A DNA stretch of 64,000 bases from AC-32 sp963736055 (GCA_963736055.1 CAVTNM010000009.1:248001-312000); one strand, 5' to 3'. Positions 23,578 to 32,512 are shown, numbered from the stretch's first letter. Notes: a model not told the origin generated them from the letters alone. A program made the numbers and translations.

Positions 23578-25389
23578 GTGGCAGAGACGCCTAGATATCG
23601 GGACACCTTCGCCCGTTTGCTCGGGTTTCTCCGCCCGTACAAGGTTTCCCTGATCATCTCGATCTTCCTGGCGGTCGGCTCCCAGGCCGCCCAGATCGGG
23701 CTGATCTGGATCACGAAGGACGTGATCGACACCGCGATCGAGCCGCACGACGCGCAGACGCTGTGGCTCTACGTCGGCGCAATCGTGGCGCTCGGCGCTG
23801 TTCGAGCCGTGCTGATGGGGGCGCGGCGCCTGATCTCCGGCCAGCAGGCGCTCGCGGTCGAGATGGACATGCGCCACGGGCTGTACGCGCACCTCGTGCG
23901 GCTGTCCTTCGGCTTCTACGACCGGCATCAGACGGGCCAGCTGATGTCGAGGGCCACCGTCGACCTGCAAGGCGTCCGCTTCTTCCTCGGCTACGGCCTG
24001 ATCTTCTTCTTCCAGAACGTGCTCACGGTGGTCTCCGTGACGATCGTCCTGTTCTTCTTCCAGTGGCAGCTCGCGCTGATCGTCGTCGCGATCGTGCCGA
24101 TCCTGGTCGCGGTCGCCTACCGGTACAGCCACATCGCCCACCCCACGCTCCGCGAGGTGCAGCAGAAGCTCGCCGACGTCGCGACCGTCGCCGAGGAGAA
24201 CATCGTCGGCGTGCACGTCGTCAAGTCGTTCGCGCAGGAGCCGCAGGAGGAGGCGAAGTTCCACGCGCGCTCCGAAGAGGTGTTCCGCGAGACGCTGCGC
24301 GCCAACCGCCAGCGGGCCCTCTACGTGCCGTTCATCTCATGGGTCCCGATGCTGGCGCAGGCGGCCGTGCTGCTCGTCGGTGCCCGAATGGTCTCGACGG
24401 GGCAGCATGCTCAGCTGACGGTCGGCGGCTTCGTCGCCTTCAACCTCTACCTGAGCATGCTGATCATGCCGCTCCGCTCGCTCGGGATGTGGATCGGGCA
24501 GGCGCAGCGGGCGACCGCCTCCGGGGAGCGGATCTTCCAGATCATGGACGAGCCCGAGGAGATCGCCGAGGCGCCGGGCGCAGGCGAGCTTCCCGAAGGG
24601 GGAGGCCATCTCCGGCTCGAGCACGTCGACTTCGAGTATCTCGAGGGCCGGCCGGTGCTCGAGGACATCGAGCTCGACGTGCCGGCCGGGCGGACGATCG
24701 CGCTCATCGGCCAGACCGGGTCGGGCAAGACGACCCTGACCTCGCTGGTGCCGCGGTTCTACGACGCCACCGGCGGTCGGGTGACGATCGACGGAGTCGA
24801 CGTCCGCGACGTCGATCTGACCTCGCTCCGGCGCGCCATCGGCGTCATCTCTCAGGATCCGTTCCTCTTCTCGGCGACGGTGCGAGAGAACATCACGTTC
24901 GGCGCGCCCGGACTGGACGAGGCGGAGGTCGAGCGGATCGCCCGGCTCGCCCAGGCGCACGAGTTCGTTGAGCAGCTCCCCGAGGGGTACGACACCGTCA
25001 TCGGCGAGCGCGGGATCACGCTCTCGGGCGGCCAGCGACAGCGGCTCGCAATCGCGCGCGCGCTCGCGGTCGATCCGCGGATCCTGATCCTCGACGACGC
25101 CACCGCGTCCGTGGATGCGAGCACCGAGGCCCGGATCCGGCTGGGCCTGCGCGAGGCGATGAAGGGCCGGACGACCGTGATCATCGCGCACCGCCTCTCG
25201 ACGATCGCCCTCGCGGACGAGGTCGTCGTCCTCGAGGCGGGGCGCATCGCCGCGCGCGGCGCGCACGACGAGCTGCTCGAGACGAGCCCGGTCTACCGCG
25301 ACATCTACGAGCACGGCCTGCTCGAGCGCCGGTTCGCAGACGCGGTCGAGGCACGCGCCGGCGAAGAGGCGTTGGAGGCGGCCTCGTGA
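23578..25389 (+). CDS. ABC exporter half-transporter, degenerate-site subunit
   Basis: A 603-residue half-transporter: six membrane helices (about residues 15-310) and a nucleotide-binding domain. Walker A is GQTGSGKTT and the signature LSGGQRQR is canonical. Walker B is ILILDDATASVD, with Asp where the catalytic Glu should be, and the H-loop is IIAHRLST. Together with the next gene (signature LSLGQ, Walker B DEATSSVD) this predicts a heterodimer with one consensus and one degenerate ATP site, as in TM287/288 and BmrCD. The GTG start is 9 nt after the glycosylase gene. Substrate unknown: lipid or drug export is typical. Confidence 0.93.
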   Translation: MAETPRYRDTFARLLGFLRPYKVSLIISIFLAVGSQAAQIGLIWITKDVIDTAIEPHDAQTLWLYVGAIVALGAVRAVLMGARRLISGQQALAVEMDMRHGLYAHLVRLSFGFYDRHQTGQLMSRATVDLQGVRFFLGYGLIFFFQNVLTVVSVTIVLFFFQWQLALIVVAIVPILVAVAYRYSHIAHPTLREVQQKLADVATVAEENIVGVHVVKSFAQEPQEEAKFHARSEEVFRETLRANRQRALYVPFISWVPMLAQAAVLLVGARMVSTGQHAQLTVGGFVAFNLYLSMLIMPLRSLGMWIGQAQRATASGERIFQIMDEPEEIAEAPGAGELPEGGGHLRLEHVDFEYLEGRPVLEDIELDVPAGRTIALIGQTGSGKTTLTSLVPRFYDATGGRVTIDGVDVRDVDLTSLRRAIGVISQDPFLFSATVRENITFGAPGLDEAEVERIARLAQAHEFVEQLPEGYDTVIGERGITLSGGQRQRLAIARALAVDPRILILDDATASVDASTEARIRLGLREAMKGRTTVIIAHRLSTIALADEVVVLEAGRIAARGAHDELLETSPVYRDIYEHGLLERRFADAVEARAGEEALEAAS

Positions 25390-25444
25390 GACACGGTTTC
25401 GGCCCAAAATCGGCACGGACGCGTGCGCCGGCGCCAGGTATCGT
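25390..25444 (+). promoter_or_regulatory. Phased GNCAC promoter-like element, copy F
   Basis: GACAC at 25390, GGCCC at 25401 and GGCAC at 25412 (11 nt apart), then TATCGT at 25439-25444, exactly 27 nt after the third box. The GACGCGTGCG core is shared with other copies. It lies just after the first ABC gene stop and points to the second. This is the most diverged copy, and the G-rich leader repeat is missing here. Confidence 0.5.
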
Positions 25445-25449
25445 CGTTC

Positions 25450-25480
25450 TCGAGGGCGGTGGGTCGGTCCCCACCCTCGA
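25450..25480 (+). other. Strong hairpin between the two ABC exporter genes
   Basis: TCGAGGG (25450-25456) pairs with CCCTCGA (25474-25480), and a further GTGGG/CCCAC extends the stem past a 2-nt bulge. No T tract follows, so it is not a clear terminator. It may tune the ratio of the two half-transporters or act in the leader of the second gene. Confidence 0.5.
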
Positions 25481-25498
25481 ACTGGGTGGGGGTGTGGC

Positions 25499-27304
25499 TT
25501 GAGGGTCTGGCAGGCCGGCTCGCACCTGATGCGGGAACGCGGGGCCAGCGTCGAGGACTGGTCCTGGCGGCAGACGCGCCGGCGGCTCGGGACGCTCCTT
25601 CGCCTGACGCTTCCGTACCGGACGCGGACGAGCCTCTCGGTGGTCTCGTTGCTGCTTGCGACGGCCACGGCGCTCGCGCCTCCGCTGCTGGCCAAGTACG
25701 CGCTCGACGACGGCATCGGGCGCCAGGATCTGACGGCGCTCTGGTGGATCGTCGCCGCCTTCCTCGCGGCGGGACTGCTGAACTGGGCGATGAGCTACGC
25801 GCAGACCTACCTGACGGGCTGGGTCGGGGAGCGCATCCTGGCCGATCTGCGCAACCGGCTCTTCGACCACCTCCAGCGCCTCTCTCTCGGCTTCTTCGAG
25901 CGCAACCGCGCCGGCGTGATCATCAGTCGGCTGACCAACGACGTCGAGGCGATCGACCAGCTCGTCACCGACGGGGTCACGAGCGTCGTCCAGAACACGC
26001 TCACGCTCGTCGGGACGGCGATCCTCCTCTTCATCCTGGACTGGCGGCTTGCCCTTGCGACGCTCGTCGTGATCCCGTTCATGAGCGTCGCCACGGTCAT
26101 CTTCCGCGTCCGCTCGGCCCGCGCCTACGCAGCGGTGCGCGAGCGGCTGGGCCTCGTCACGGCGACCCTCGCAGAGGACATCGCGGGGATGCGCATCGTG
26201 CAGGCCTTCACGCGCGAGCGTACGAACACGGAGAACTTCCGCAAGGTCACGGAGCACTACCGGGACTCGAACATGGAGACCGTCGTCCTGAACGCGATCT
26301 ACTTCCCCTTCGTCGACCTGCTCTCGTCCGTCGCGCTCGCCGTCGTCCTCGGCTACGGCGGCCACCTCTACTTCCAGGGCGACGTCACGCTGGGAACGCT
26401 GTTCGCCTTCATGCTCTACGTCCAGAACTTCTTCGACCCGGTGCAGCAACTCTCACAGCTCTACAACACGTTCCTCTCCGCCTCGGCCGCGCTGGACAAG
26501 ATCATCGACGTGCTCGACGAGGAGCCGGACGTGCTGGACCAGCCGGCAGCATCGGTGCTCCCTCGTGTCGAGGGGCACGTCCGCTTCGAGGATGTTCGTT
26601 TCGGCTACGGCGACGGGCCGGAGGTCTTGCACGGGCTCGACCTCGACATCCCGGCGGGCACGACGGTCGCGCTCGTCGGCCACACCGGCGCCGGCAAGTC
26701 GACGATCGCGAAGCTCCTCGCCCGCTTCTACGACCCGCGTGCGGGCCGGATCACGATCGACGGTCACGACCTGCGCGACGTGACGCAGTCGTCCCTGAGA
26801 CATCAGCTCGGGATCGTGCCGCAGGAGGGCTTCCTCTTCGCGGGCACGGTCAACGAGAACATCGCGTTCGGGCGGCCGGATGCTCCCGCCGCGGCCATCG
26901 TCAGTGCGGCCGAGACGATCGGCGCCGCCGACTTCGTGAGCCGGCTGGAAAACGGCTACCAGACGCAGCTCCAGGAGCGCGGCACCCGGCTCTCGCTCGG
27001 CCAGCGCCAGCTGATCGCTCTCGCGCGAGCGCTGCTCGCCGACCCGCGGATCCTGATCCTGGACGAGGCCACGTCCTCCGTCGACATCGGGACGGAGCGG
27101 AAGATCGAGTCGGCGCTGCGCCGGCTCCTCGCGGGCCGGACGGCCTTCGTGATTGCGCATCGACTCTCGACGATCCGTGACGCCGACCTGATCGTCGTGC
27201 TCGAGCACGGACGGGTGATCGAGCAGGGCACCCACGACGAGCTCTTGCGCAAGCAGGGGCTGTACACGTCCCTCTACGGCGACTGGGCCGCGGACGCCGC
27301 CTAG
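25499..27304 (+). CDS. ABC exporter half-transporter, catalytic-site subunit
   Basis: A 601-residue partner of the preceding half-transporter: six membrane helices then a nucleotide-binding domain with Walker A GHTGAGKST, an altered signature LSLGQRQL, a canonical Walker B with catalytic Glu (ILILDEATSSVD) and H-loop VIAHRLST. The altered signature here and the Asp Walker B in the first subunit would meet in the same composite site, leaving one working site. The start is TTG at 25499; an ATG at 25529 would shorten it by ten residues and is also possible. The 109-nt gap upstream holds a promoter-like element and a hairpin. Confidence 0.93.
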   Translation: MRVWQAGSHLMRERGASVEDWSWRQTRRRLGTLLRLTLPYRTRTSLSVVSLLLATATALAPPLLAKYALDDGIGRQDLTALWWIVAAFLAAGLLNWAMSYAQTYLTGWVGERILADLRNRLFDHLQRLSLGFFERNRAGVIISRLTNDVEAIDQLVTDGVTSVVQNTLTLVGTAILLFILDWRLALATLVVIPFMSVATVIFRVRSARAYAAVRERLGLVTATLAEDIAGMRIVQAFTRERTNTENFRKVTEHYRDSNMETVVLNAIYFPFVDLLSSVALAVVLGYGGHLYFQGDVTLGTLFAFMLYVQNFFDPVQQLSQLYNTFLSASAALDKIIDVLDEEPDVLDQPAASVLPRVEGHVRFEDVRFGYGDGPEVLHGLDLDIPAGTTVALVGHTGAGKSTIAKLLARFYDPRAGRITIDGHDLRDVTQSSLRHQLGIVPQEGFLFAGTVNENIAFGRPDAPAAAIVSAAETIGAADFVSRLENGYQTQLQERGTRLSLGQRQLIALARALLADPRILILDEATSSVDIGTERKIESALRRLLAGRTAFVIAHRLSTIRDADLIVVLEHGRVIEQGTHDELLRKQGLYTSLYGDWAADAA

Positions 27305-27340
27305 GCCCCCTTCGCGGCCTGAGTGGGCAGGATGCTCGGC

Positions 27341-27346
27341 TACACT
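27341..27346 (+). promoter_or_regulatory. Probable -10 box of tRNA-Gln
   Basis: TACACT 22 nt before the tRNA, within GGCTACACTCC. The tRNA-Glu gene has the same TACACT (31618-31623). No clear -35 was found for either. Confidence 0.4.
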
Positions 27347-27368
27347 CCGCGCAGCCGCAACGGCGCGT

Positions 27369-27439
27369 TGCGGGGTCGTCTAATGGTAGGACGCTCGGCT
27401 CTGGACCGAGTAGTCTAGGTTCGAATCCTAGCCCCGCAG
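27369..27439 (+). tRNA. tRNA-Gln (anticodon CTG)
   Basis: A 71-nt cloverleaf. The acceptor stem is TGCGGGG/CCCCGCA, the anticodon stem CTCGG/CCGAG with loop CTCTGGA (anticodon CTG, reading CAG), and the T arm ends GGTTCGAATCC. The discriminator is G and CCA is not encoded. Presence of a Gln tRNA beside a single GluRS gene leaves open whether charging is direct or by Glu-tRNA-Gln amidotransferase. Confidence 0.96.
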
Positions 27440-27501
27440 CCTCACGAAAAAACTCTCATCTGCAGGGCTTTACGTTGTGACCGGGACGCCCCTAGACTGA
27501 A

Positions 27502-27981
27502 TCAGGGGCCGTTGCCGGCGATGTCGTAGCCGAGGTTGACGAGATCGCGAACGGCGGCCTGGATTTCCGAGACCGCCGGGTCCGAGGCGAGATTGACCTT
27601 GAACTGAACGAGCCTGGCGAAGTCGCCGTTCTCCGCGTCTTTGCGGACCGCGGTCACCTCGTCGGCGATGTGCCCGATCCCGTCGGCGAGCCGCTGCGTC
27701 GGGTCGACGGCATCGTCCGGCGGCTGCATCGACGCCAGCTCGGAAGCCGCGTCGTGCAGCTTCGACTCACCGTCCTTCAGCGCCGTGACCGCGCGCTCGC
27801 GATCGGCCGCGGCGATCGCGATCAGGTTGGGCAGCGTCGTCTGCTGGATCGGCTGCAGGATCGCCCCGACCTTCGCCTCGTACTCCGATCTCGAGAGCTG
27901 CTCGTTCCCACCCCCGCCGCCGCACGACGTCGCGGCGAGCGCGGTCGCCGCGAGCAACACGAAGAGGAGCGCCCGCTTCAC
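27502..27981 (-). CDS. Predicted lipoprotein, function unknown
   Basis: A 159-residue protein starting VKRALLFVLLAATALAATSC, a signal peptide with a lipobox-type cysteine, followed by a glycine run. The mature part is mostly helical and hydrophilic (YEAKVGAILQPIQQ, LIAIAAADRERAVTALKDGE, LADGIGHIADEVTAVRKDAE). This gives a small surface-anchored helical bundle. I chose the GTG at 27981 so that the signal peptide starts correctly; an ATG at 28014 would overlap the divergent PilB start. No family name is recognised. Confidence 0.75.
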   Translation of the reverse strand: MKRALLFVLLAATALAATSCGGGGGNEQLSRSEYEAKVGAILQPIQQTTLPNLIAIAAADRERAVTALKDGESKLHDAASELASMQPPDDAVDPTQRLADGIGHIADEVTAVRKDAENGDFARLVQFKVNLASDPAVSEIQAAVRDLVNLGYDIAGNGP

Positions 27982-28012
27982 GCAGCGCAGGATAGTCACC
28001 CGCCGAATCCTC

Positions 28013-29746
28013 ATGAGAGCGGGTCTCGCCGCCGATAAGCCGTTCGTGGAGGCTGCGGAGCTCCCGACTCCTGCTGCGACCTCGCCCTCGGAGCTCCTGG
28101 GCGAACTGCTGGTGCGTGCGAAGGCACTGCGGGCGGAGCAGCTCGAGGAGGCGCTTGCGGAGCAGAAGGAGACTCCGGACCGGCGTCTAGGAGAGATCCT
28201 CGTCACGCGCGGCTTCGTCTCGAGCAAGACCCTCGCTCAGGCGCTCGCCCACCAGCACGGTCTCGAGTTCGTGGATCTTGCCCGAGTCGAGGTCGAGCCC
28301 GCCGCGACGAGCTTGCTGACCGAGCAGTTCGCGCGCAAAGCCCAGGTGTTGCCCGTGCGCTTCCTCGCCGAGGATCTCGTGCAGGTGGCGCTCGCCGACC
28401 CGACGAATCTCACCACGGCCGACGACCTCCGCCTCGCGCTCGGCCTCAACATCCAGCTCGCCGTCGCCGAGCCGTCGGCTCTCCAGGGGACGATCGAGCG
28501 CACCTATCGCGTCCACATCGAGGTCAAGCACGAGAATGACGGCGCGGACGTGCCTTACCTGCAGGACGTGCGCGACGCCGAGGGCACGGCGACCGCGAGC
28601 GAGCTCGCAAACTCGCTCCTCAGCCGCGCCATCTCCGAGGGCGCCTCCGACATCCACTTCGACCCTCAGGAACGCGAGCTGATCGTCCGCGCGCGGATCG
28701 ACGGCGTGCTGCGCAGGATGGCCGAGGTGCCGAAAGCGCTCGAGACGCCGCTGATCGGCCGCCTCAAGATCATGGGCCTGCTCGACATCGCGGAGAAGCG
28801 CATGCCGCAGGACGGGAGCTTCGCGATCCGCTACGGCGACCAGCCGGTCGACGTGCGCATCGCGCTCGTTCCGACCAAGCACGGCGAGCACGTCGTGCTC
28901 CGCATCCTCCACCGCGCGGTGAAGCTCGACCTCCCGGAGCTCGGGATGAGCCCGGAGGCGGAGAAGCTGTTCATGCACGCGATTCGTCAGCCTTTCGGAG
29001 CCGTGATCGCCTGCGGGCCGACCGGGAGCGGGAAGACGACCACCCTCTACGCGGCCCTCGACATGCTGAACGAAGAGGGCCGGGCGATCACGACCGTTGA
29101 GGACCCGGTCGAATATCAGCTCCCCGGCGTGAACCAGGTCGAGGTGCACTCGAAGATCGGCCTCACCTTCGCGCGCGGGCTGCGCACGATTCTCCGCAGC
29201 GACCCCGACGCGCTCCTGATCGGGGAGGTTCGGGACGAGGAGACTGCCGAGATCGCGATCCAGGCGGCGATGACCGGCCACCTCGTGCTCACGACGCTGC
29301 ACACCAACGATGCACCGAGCGCGATCGCACGGCTCGAGGGCATGGGAATCGAGCCGGCCCTCCTCGCGAGCTCGGTCAACTGCATCGTCGCGCAGCGCCT
29401 CGCGCGAAGACTGTGCCGCCATTGCCGCGAGTCCTACACACCGGCCGACGACGAGCTCCGGGCGATCGGCTTCGCGGTCGGTGAGCAGGAGCCGCCGACT
29501 CTCTACCGCGCGGCGGGCTGCCTCCAGTGCGCCGGCACCGGCTATCACGGCCGCGTGGCCGTCTACGAGGTGCTGCCGATCGAGGGCAAGATCCGCACGC
29601 TGATCGAGGCCTCGACCCAGGAGATCTACGCCGCCGCGGTCGAGCAGGGCATGACCACCCTGCGCCAGGATGGCCTGCGCCTCTGCCTCGATGGCGTCAC
29701 GTCCGCAGAGGAAATCCGCCGCATCGTCGGCGACAGGCTCGCCTGA
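28013..29746 (+). CDS. Type IV pilus / type II secretion assembly ATPase (PilB/GspE family)
   Basis: A 577-residue hexameric ATPase. The N-terminal MshEN-type domain is visible (LGEILVTRGFVSSKTLAQALAHQHGLEFVDL). The ATPase core has DIHFDPQERELIVRARIDGV, Walker A GPTGSGKTTTLYAAL at about residue 335, the Asp box TTVEDPVEYQLPG, Walker B ALLIGEVRDEETAE and the His box. A zinc site of two CxxC pairs lies at about 467-470 and 502-506 (CRHC, CLQC). The ATG at 28013 leaves 31 nt to the divergent lipoprotein. No pilC, pilT, pilM or pilin gene is nearby, so it is an orphan here. Confidence 0.9.
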   Translation: MRAGLAADKPFVEAAELPTPAATSPSELLGELLVRAKALRAEQLEEALAEQKETPDRRLGEILVTRGFVSSKTLAQALAHQHGLEFVDLARVEVEPAATSLLTEQFARKAQVLPVRFLAEDLVQVALADPTNLTTADDLRLALGLNIQLAVAEPSALQGTIERTYRVHIEVKHENDGADVPYLQDVRDAEGTATASELANSLLSRAISEGASDIHFDPQERELIVRARIDGVLRRMAEVPKALETPLIGRLKIMGLLDIAEKRMPQDGSFAIRYGDQPVDVRIALVPTKHGEHVVLRILHRAVKLDLPELGMSPEAEKLFMHAIRQPFGAVIACGPTGSGKTTTLYAALDMLNEEGRAITTVEDPVEYQLPGVNQVEVHSKIGLTFARGLRTILRSDPDALLIGEVRDEETAEIAIQAAMTGHLVLTTLHTNDAPSAIARLEGMGIEPALLASSVNCIVAQRLARRLCRHCRESYTPADDELRAIGFAVGEQEPPTLYRAAGCLQCAGTGYHGRVAVYEVLPIEGKIRTLIEASTQEIYAAAVEQGMTTLRQDGLRLCLDGVTSAEEIRRIVGDRLA

Positions 29747-29749
29747 CGC

Positions 29750-31537
29750 CTACTTGCGCGCGACGCGCACGCGGTACGAGCCGTCGGCATACGCCGTCAG
29801 CAGCTCGACCTTCACCTTTGCGTCCTCGAAGCTCGACACCTCTCCAGGCCCGACGTCGTAGGCGGCGGCCGAGATCGGCCCGCAGGGCCCACCGGTGTGA
29901 GCGGGCTGCACGCGCACCGGCCCGGTGCCGTTCATCTTGGTCGAATCGACGGTGTACACGAGCACGCCGTGGTCGCAGAGCCGGATGTCCTGCCCGATGG
30001 GCTGCCGCACCTCGACGGCATAGAGGAACGTCGCGGTCATCGGCACGACCAGGAGCTTCACCCCGCCGGGCTCCTCGAGCGGCGAGACGACCTCTTCAAC
30101 CGACTGCCCTCCGGAGGTGACTCCTCGGATCTGCGACGCGTCGAGCCAGCGGAGAAGCCACTTGTCCCACCCGAGGAACTCAGCCGACGGCGCGTCGGCG
30201 GTGTCCATCATCGACCAGACACCGACCCAGTCGTGCGTATCGACGCAGGTCGGGCAGGCCCGCCCGTAGAGGTCGGCGAGTCCCATCATGTGGCCGGTCT
30301 CGTGCGTCATCGCGTAGTGCGCCAGGTAGTACGCGGTGTCGGGGCGGTAGTTGCCGTTGCCGACGACGCCGTTCAGCAACTCGTGGCCGTCCGCGACGAT
30401 GCCGGACCCGGGCCAGCGTCGCCAGAGCAGGATCGACATGTGCGGGCCGGCCGCCGGCGGCGCGATGGCATAGACGGAGTTGATGTGGCTGAAGTCGACC
30501 TCGGGGTCGATCTTCCCGATCAGCTCCTGGAAGAACGCGTGGATGCTGGCAGACGGGCAGCAGTTGAGCAGGCCGTACGAGTCGATCGGCTTCGACATTC
30601 GCACGTAGTGCGCGAGAGATGCGATCTCGAAGGACAGACGGCCGTACGAGGACTGCGCGTACCACGGCGGCGTCGTCCCGATGAAGAGGTCTCGGTAGAA
30701 GGAGGGCGCCGCCGTCGCGGGGACGTCTGGGAAGTCGATCGGCACGAGGAGCGCGTGCAGGTGACCCGTCGAGCTCTCCCACTGAGGATCGGTCTTCGGG
30801 CCCCACTCGCCCACCCACGGCTCCGCCGGCGTGTGGTCGTCGGCGAACGACGGCTTGGCCAGCGACGGTGAGAACGAGCCTGGTGAAGGCACCGGCGCCG
30901 CAGGAGAGCCGTTCGCCGGCCGCGAGCTGAATGCGGGAGTCGCATTCCCCGCCGCGTCCCTCAGGAGCCCCGCAGCCGGAGGCGTGTAGGCGATCGTCAC
31001 TCCCTGCCCGGCGTCCACGGCCGGACGAAGCGTCAGCGTTGCGGCCGACGAGCTCAGCCCCACGGAGTCGACGTTCCACGCGAGGCCGTCGACGCTGACG
31101 GAGAACGCCGACACTGCCGGCGGAGAGCCCGCGAGCCGCTCGTCGAAGACGAGGTGCAGCGTTGCCCCGTCGACATCGCTTCGAAGAAGTCCGGGTGGCG
31201 TGCGGTCGGACGGAGGCGGTGCAGGAGGCCGCGGCGGAACGGTGCAAGCGGCGGCACGTCGGAGCGCCTTGAGCTTGGCAGCCTGGCTCTTGACGAAGCG
31301 GGCCCGTTGTCTGCGGCCGTGGTGCGCCCGGAAATAGCGCTTACGCGCGGGAAGCACGTGCTTCCGATAGGCGGCGAGAGCAGCGAGCCGCTTCGACTTC
31401 TGCGCCGCGGTGCAGCTCGACGCCAGAGCTGCCGAGGTCGTGGTCGCCCGCACGCTGGAGCCGGCCGCGATCACCAGGACCCCGCAAAGGGCGAAAATTC
31501 CGCAGAGTCGACCCCTCACTCGAGGCCACGCTGTCAC
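29750..31537 (-). CDS. Secreted M6-like zinc metalloprotease with SwmB/Ig-like domain
   Basis: A 595-residue exported protein. The signal peptide (GIFALCGVLVIAAGSSVRA) is followed by a basic helical segment, then a beta-rich repeat resembling SwmB/bacterial Ig domains (LHLVFDERLAG, VTIAYTPPAAGLLRDAAGNATPAF), then an immune-inhibitor-A-like protease domain. That domain has the zinc motif HETGHMMGLADLYG near residue 409 and a Met-turn candidate VGVWSMMDTAD. Cysteine pairs (LNCCPS, ACPTC) suggest disulfides. The target is unknown; extracellular protein breakdown is likely. GTG start at 31537; convergent with the PilB gene with a 3-nt gap. Confidence 0.82.
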   Translation of the reverse strand: MTAWPRVRGRLCGIFALCGVLVIAAGSSVRATTTSAALASSCTAAQKSKRLAALAAYRKHVLPARKRYFRAHHGRRQRARFVKSQAAKLKALRRAAACTVPPRPPAPPPSDRTPPGLLRSDVDGATLHLVFDERLAGSPPAVSAFSVSVDGLAWNVDSVGLSSSAATLTLRPAVDAGQGVTIAYTPPAAGLLRDAAGNATPAFSSRPANGSPAAPVPSPGSFSPSLAKPSFADDHTPAEPWVGEWGPKTDPQWESSTGHLHALLVPIDFPDVPATAAPSFYRDLFIGTTPPWYAQSSYGRLSFEIASLAHYVRMSKPIDSYGLLNCCPSASIHAFFQELIGKIDPEVDFSHINSVYAIAPPAAGPHMSILLWRRWPGSGIVADGHELLNGVVGNGNYRPDTAYYLAHYAMTHETGHMMGLADLYGRACPTCVDTHDWVGVWSMMDTADAPSAEFLGWDKWLLRWLDASQIRGVTSGGQSVEEVVSPLEEPGGVKLLVVPMTATFLYAVEVRQPIGQDIRLCDHGVLVYTVDSTKMNGTGPVRVQPAHTGGPCGPISAAAYDVGPGEVSSFEDAKVKVELLTAYADGSYRVRVARK

Positions 31538-31617
31538 TTTGCGCCGAATGAGTCAAGCGCCGCGATGTCGGTGATCAGGGCGAGGGGATCGTGGCTCGAG
31601 TTCGGCCCTATCGTCGC

Positions 31618-31623
31618 TACACT
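31618..31623 (+). promoter_or_regulatory. Probable -10 box of tRNA-Glu
   Basis: TACACT 12 nt before the tRNA 5' end, in the same CTACACT context as the tRNA-Gln promoter. Confidence 0.4.
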
Positions 31624-31635
31624 ACGGCCGCGCCG

Positions 31636-31708
31636 GGCGCATTCGTCTAGTGGCCTAGGACACCGCCCTCTCACGGCGGCGGCACGGGTTCGAATCCCGT
31701 ATGCGCCT
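31636..31708 (+). tRNA. tRNA-Glu (anticodon CTC)
   Basis: A 73-nt cloverleaf. The acceptor stem is GGCGCAT/ATGCGCC, the anticodon stem CCGCC/GGCGG with loop CTCTCAC (anticodon CTC, reading GAG), and the T arm is CGGGTTCGAATCCCG. The discriminator is T and CCA is not encoded. It lies 27 nt before a coiled-coil protein gene. Confidence 0.96.
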
Positions 31709-31735
31709 TTCTCGGCATTCTTCGGGTCAACCGCG

Positions 31736-32512
31736 ATGGCGACCACGGCCGAAGACCAGCTCGAGCGTCAGACCGACAGCCTCTACGGGCTGTCGCTGAA
31801 GGACTTCATTCCGGCACGCGACAGGCTTGCGAAGCAGCTGCGCGCCGACGGTCAGCGCGACCTCGCGAACGAGGTGAAGGCGCTGCGCAAGCCGTCGGTC
31901 GCCGCGTGGGTGGTCAACCAGCTCGCGCGCGAGCGCGAGCTGGACGTGCAGCGCCTGCTGAACGCCGGCACCGCCTTGGCAGAGACGCAGGCCGGAGGGG
32001 GCTCCGCCGACGCCTTCGCCGCGGCGCGGAGCGACGAGCAGCATGCGCTCGAGCGGCTCGCCGTTGCGGCGAGAGAGACCATCGCCCGCGAGGGCATCGG
32101 CGCCGCCGCGTTCGAACGCGTCGTCCAGACGCTGCGCGCTGCCTCTCTCACGCCCGAGGGCCGGGAGCTGCTCAAACGGGGACGCCTGAGCGAGGAGCTC
32201 GAGCCGCCGGGCTTCGAGGCGATCTCGGCGCTCGGCGGTGCGGCGGCCCGGCCGCAGCGGCGGACGAAGACGCAGCCGAAGAACGACCGCGGCAAAGCCC
32301 TCGCCGCAGCCCGCGGAGCCGTCAAGGCGGCGCGATCGCGAGAGCGCGAGCTCGCTCAGACCGTGCGTGAAGCCGAACGGGAAGCCGAGCGGGCGCAGAA
32401 GGCGGCGGACGAGCGACGCGAGGCAGCGAAGAAGGCGCGGGCACAAGTTGAGGAGGCCACCGAGGCACGGCGCGAAGCCGAGGTTCGGCTCACCGAGTTG
32501 CAGCAGCGCTGA
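31736..32512 (+). CDS. Coiled-coil protein, function unknown
   Basis: A 258-residue protein starting at ATG 31736. The N-terminal 150 residues form an amphipathic helical domain (DSLYGLSLKDFIPARDRLAKQ, EVKALRKPSVAAWVVNQLAR), then a basic linker, then a long charged coiled coil from about residue 185 to the end (REAEREAERAQKAADERREA, EEATEARREAEVRLTELQQ). No signal peptide or membrane helix is seen, so it is probably cytoplasmic. I recognise no family. It follows tRNA-Glu on the same strand and may read from its promoter. Confidence 0.75.
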   Translation: MATTAEDQLERQTDSLYGLSLKDFIPARDRLAKQLRADGQRDLANEVKALRKPSVAAWVVNQLARERELDVQRLLNAGTALAETQAGGGSADAFAAARSDEQHALERLAVAARETIAREGIGAAAFERVVQTLRAASLTPEGRELLKRGRLSEELEPPGFEAISALGGAAARPQRRTKTQPKNDRGKALAAARGAVKAARSRERELAQTVREAEREAERAQKAADERREAAKKARAQVEEATEARREAEVRLTELQQR

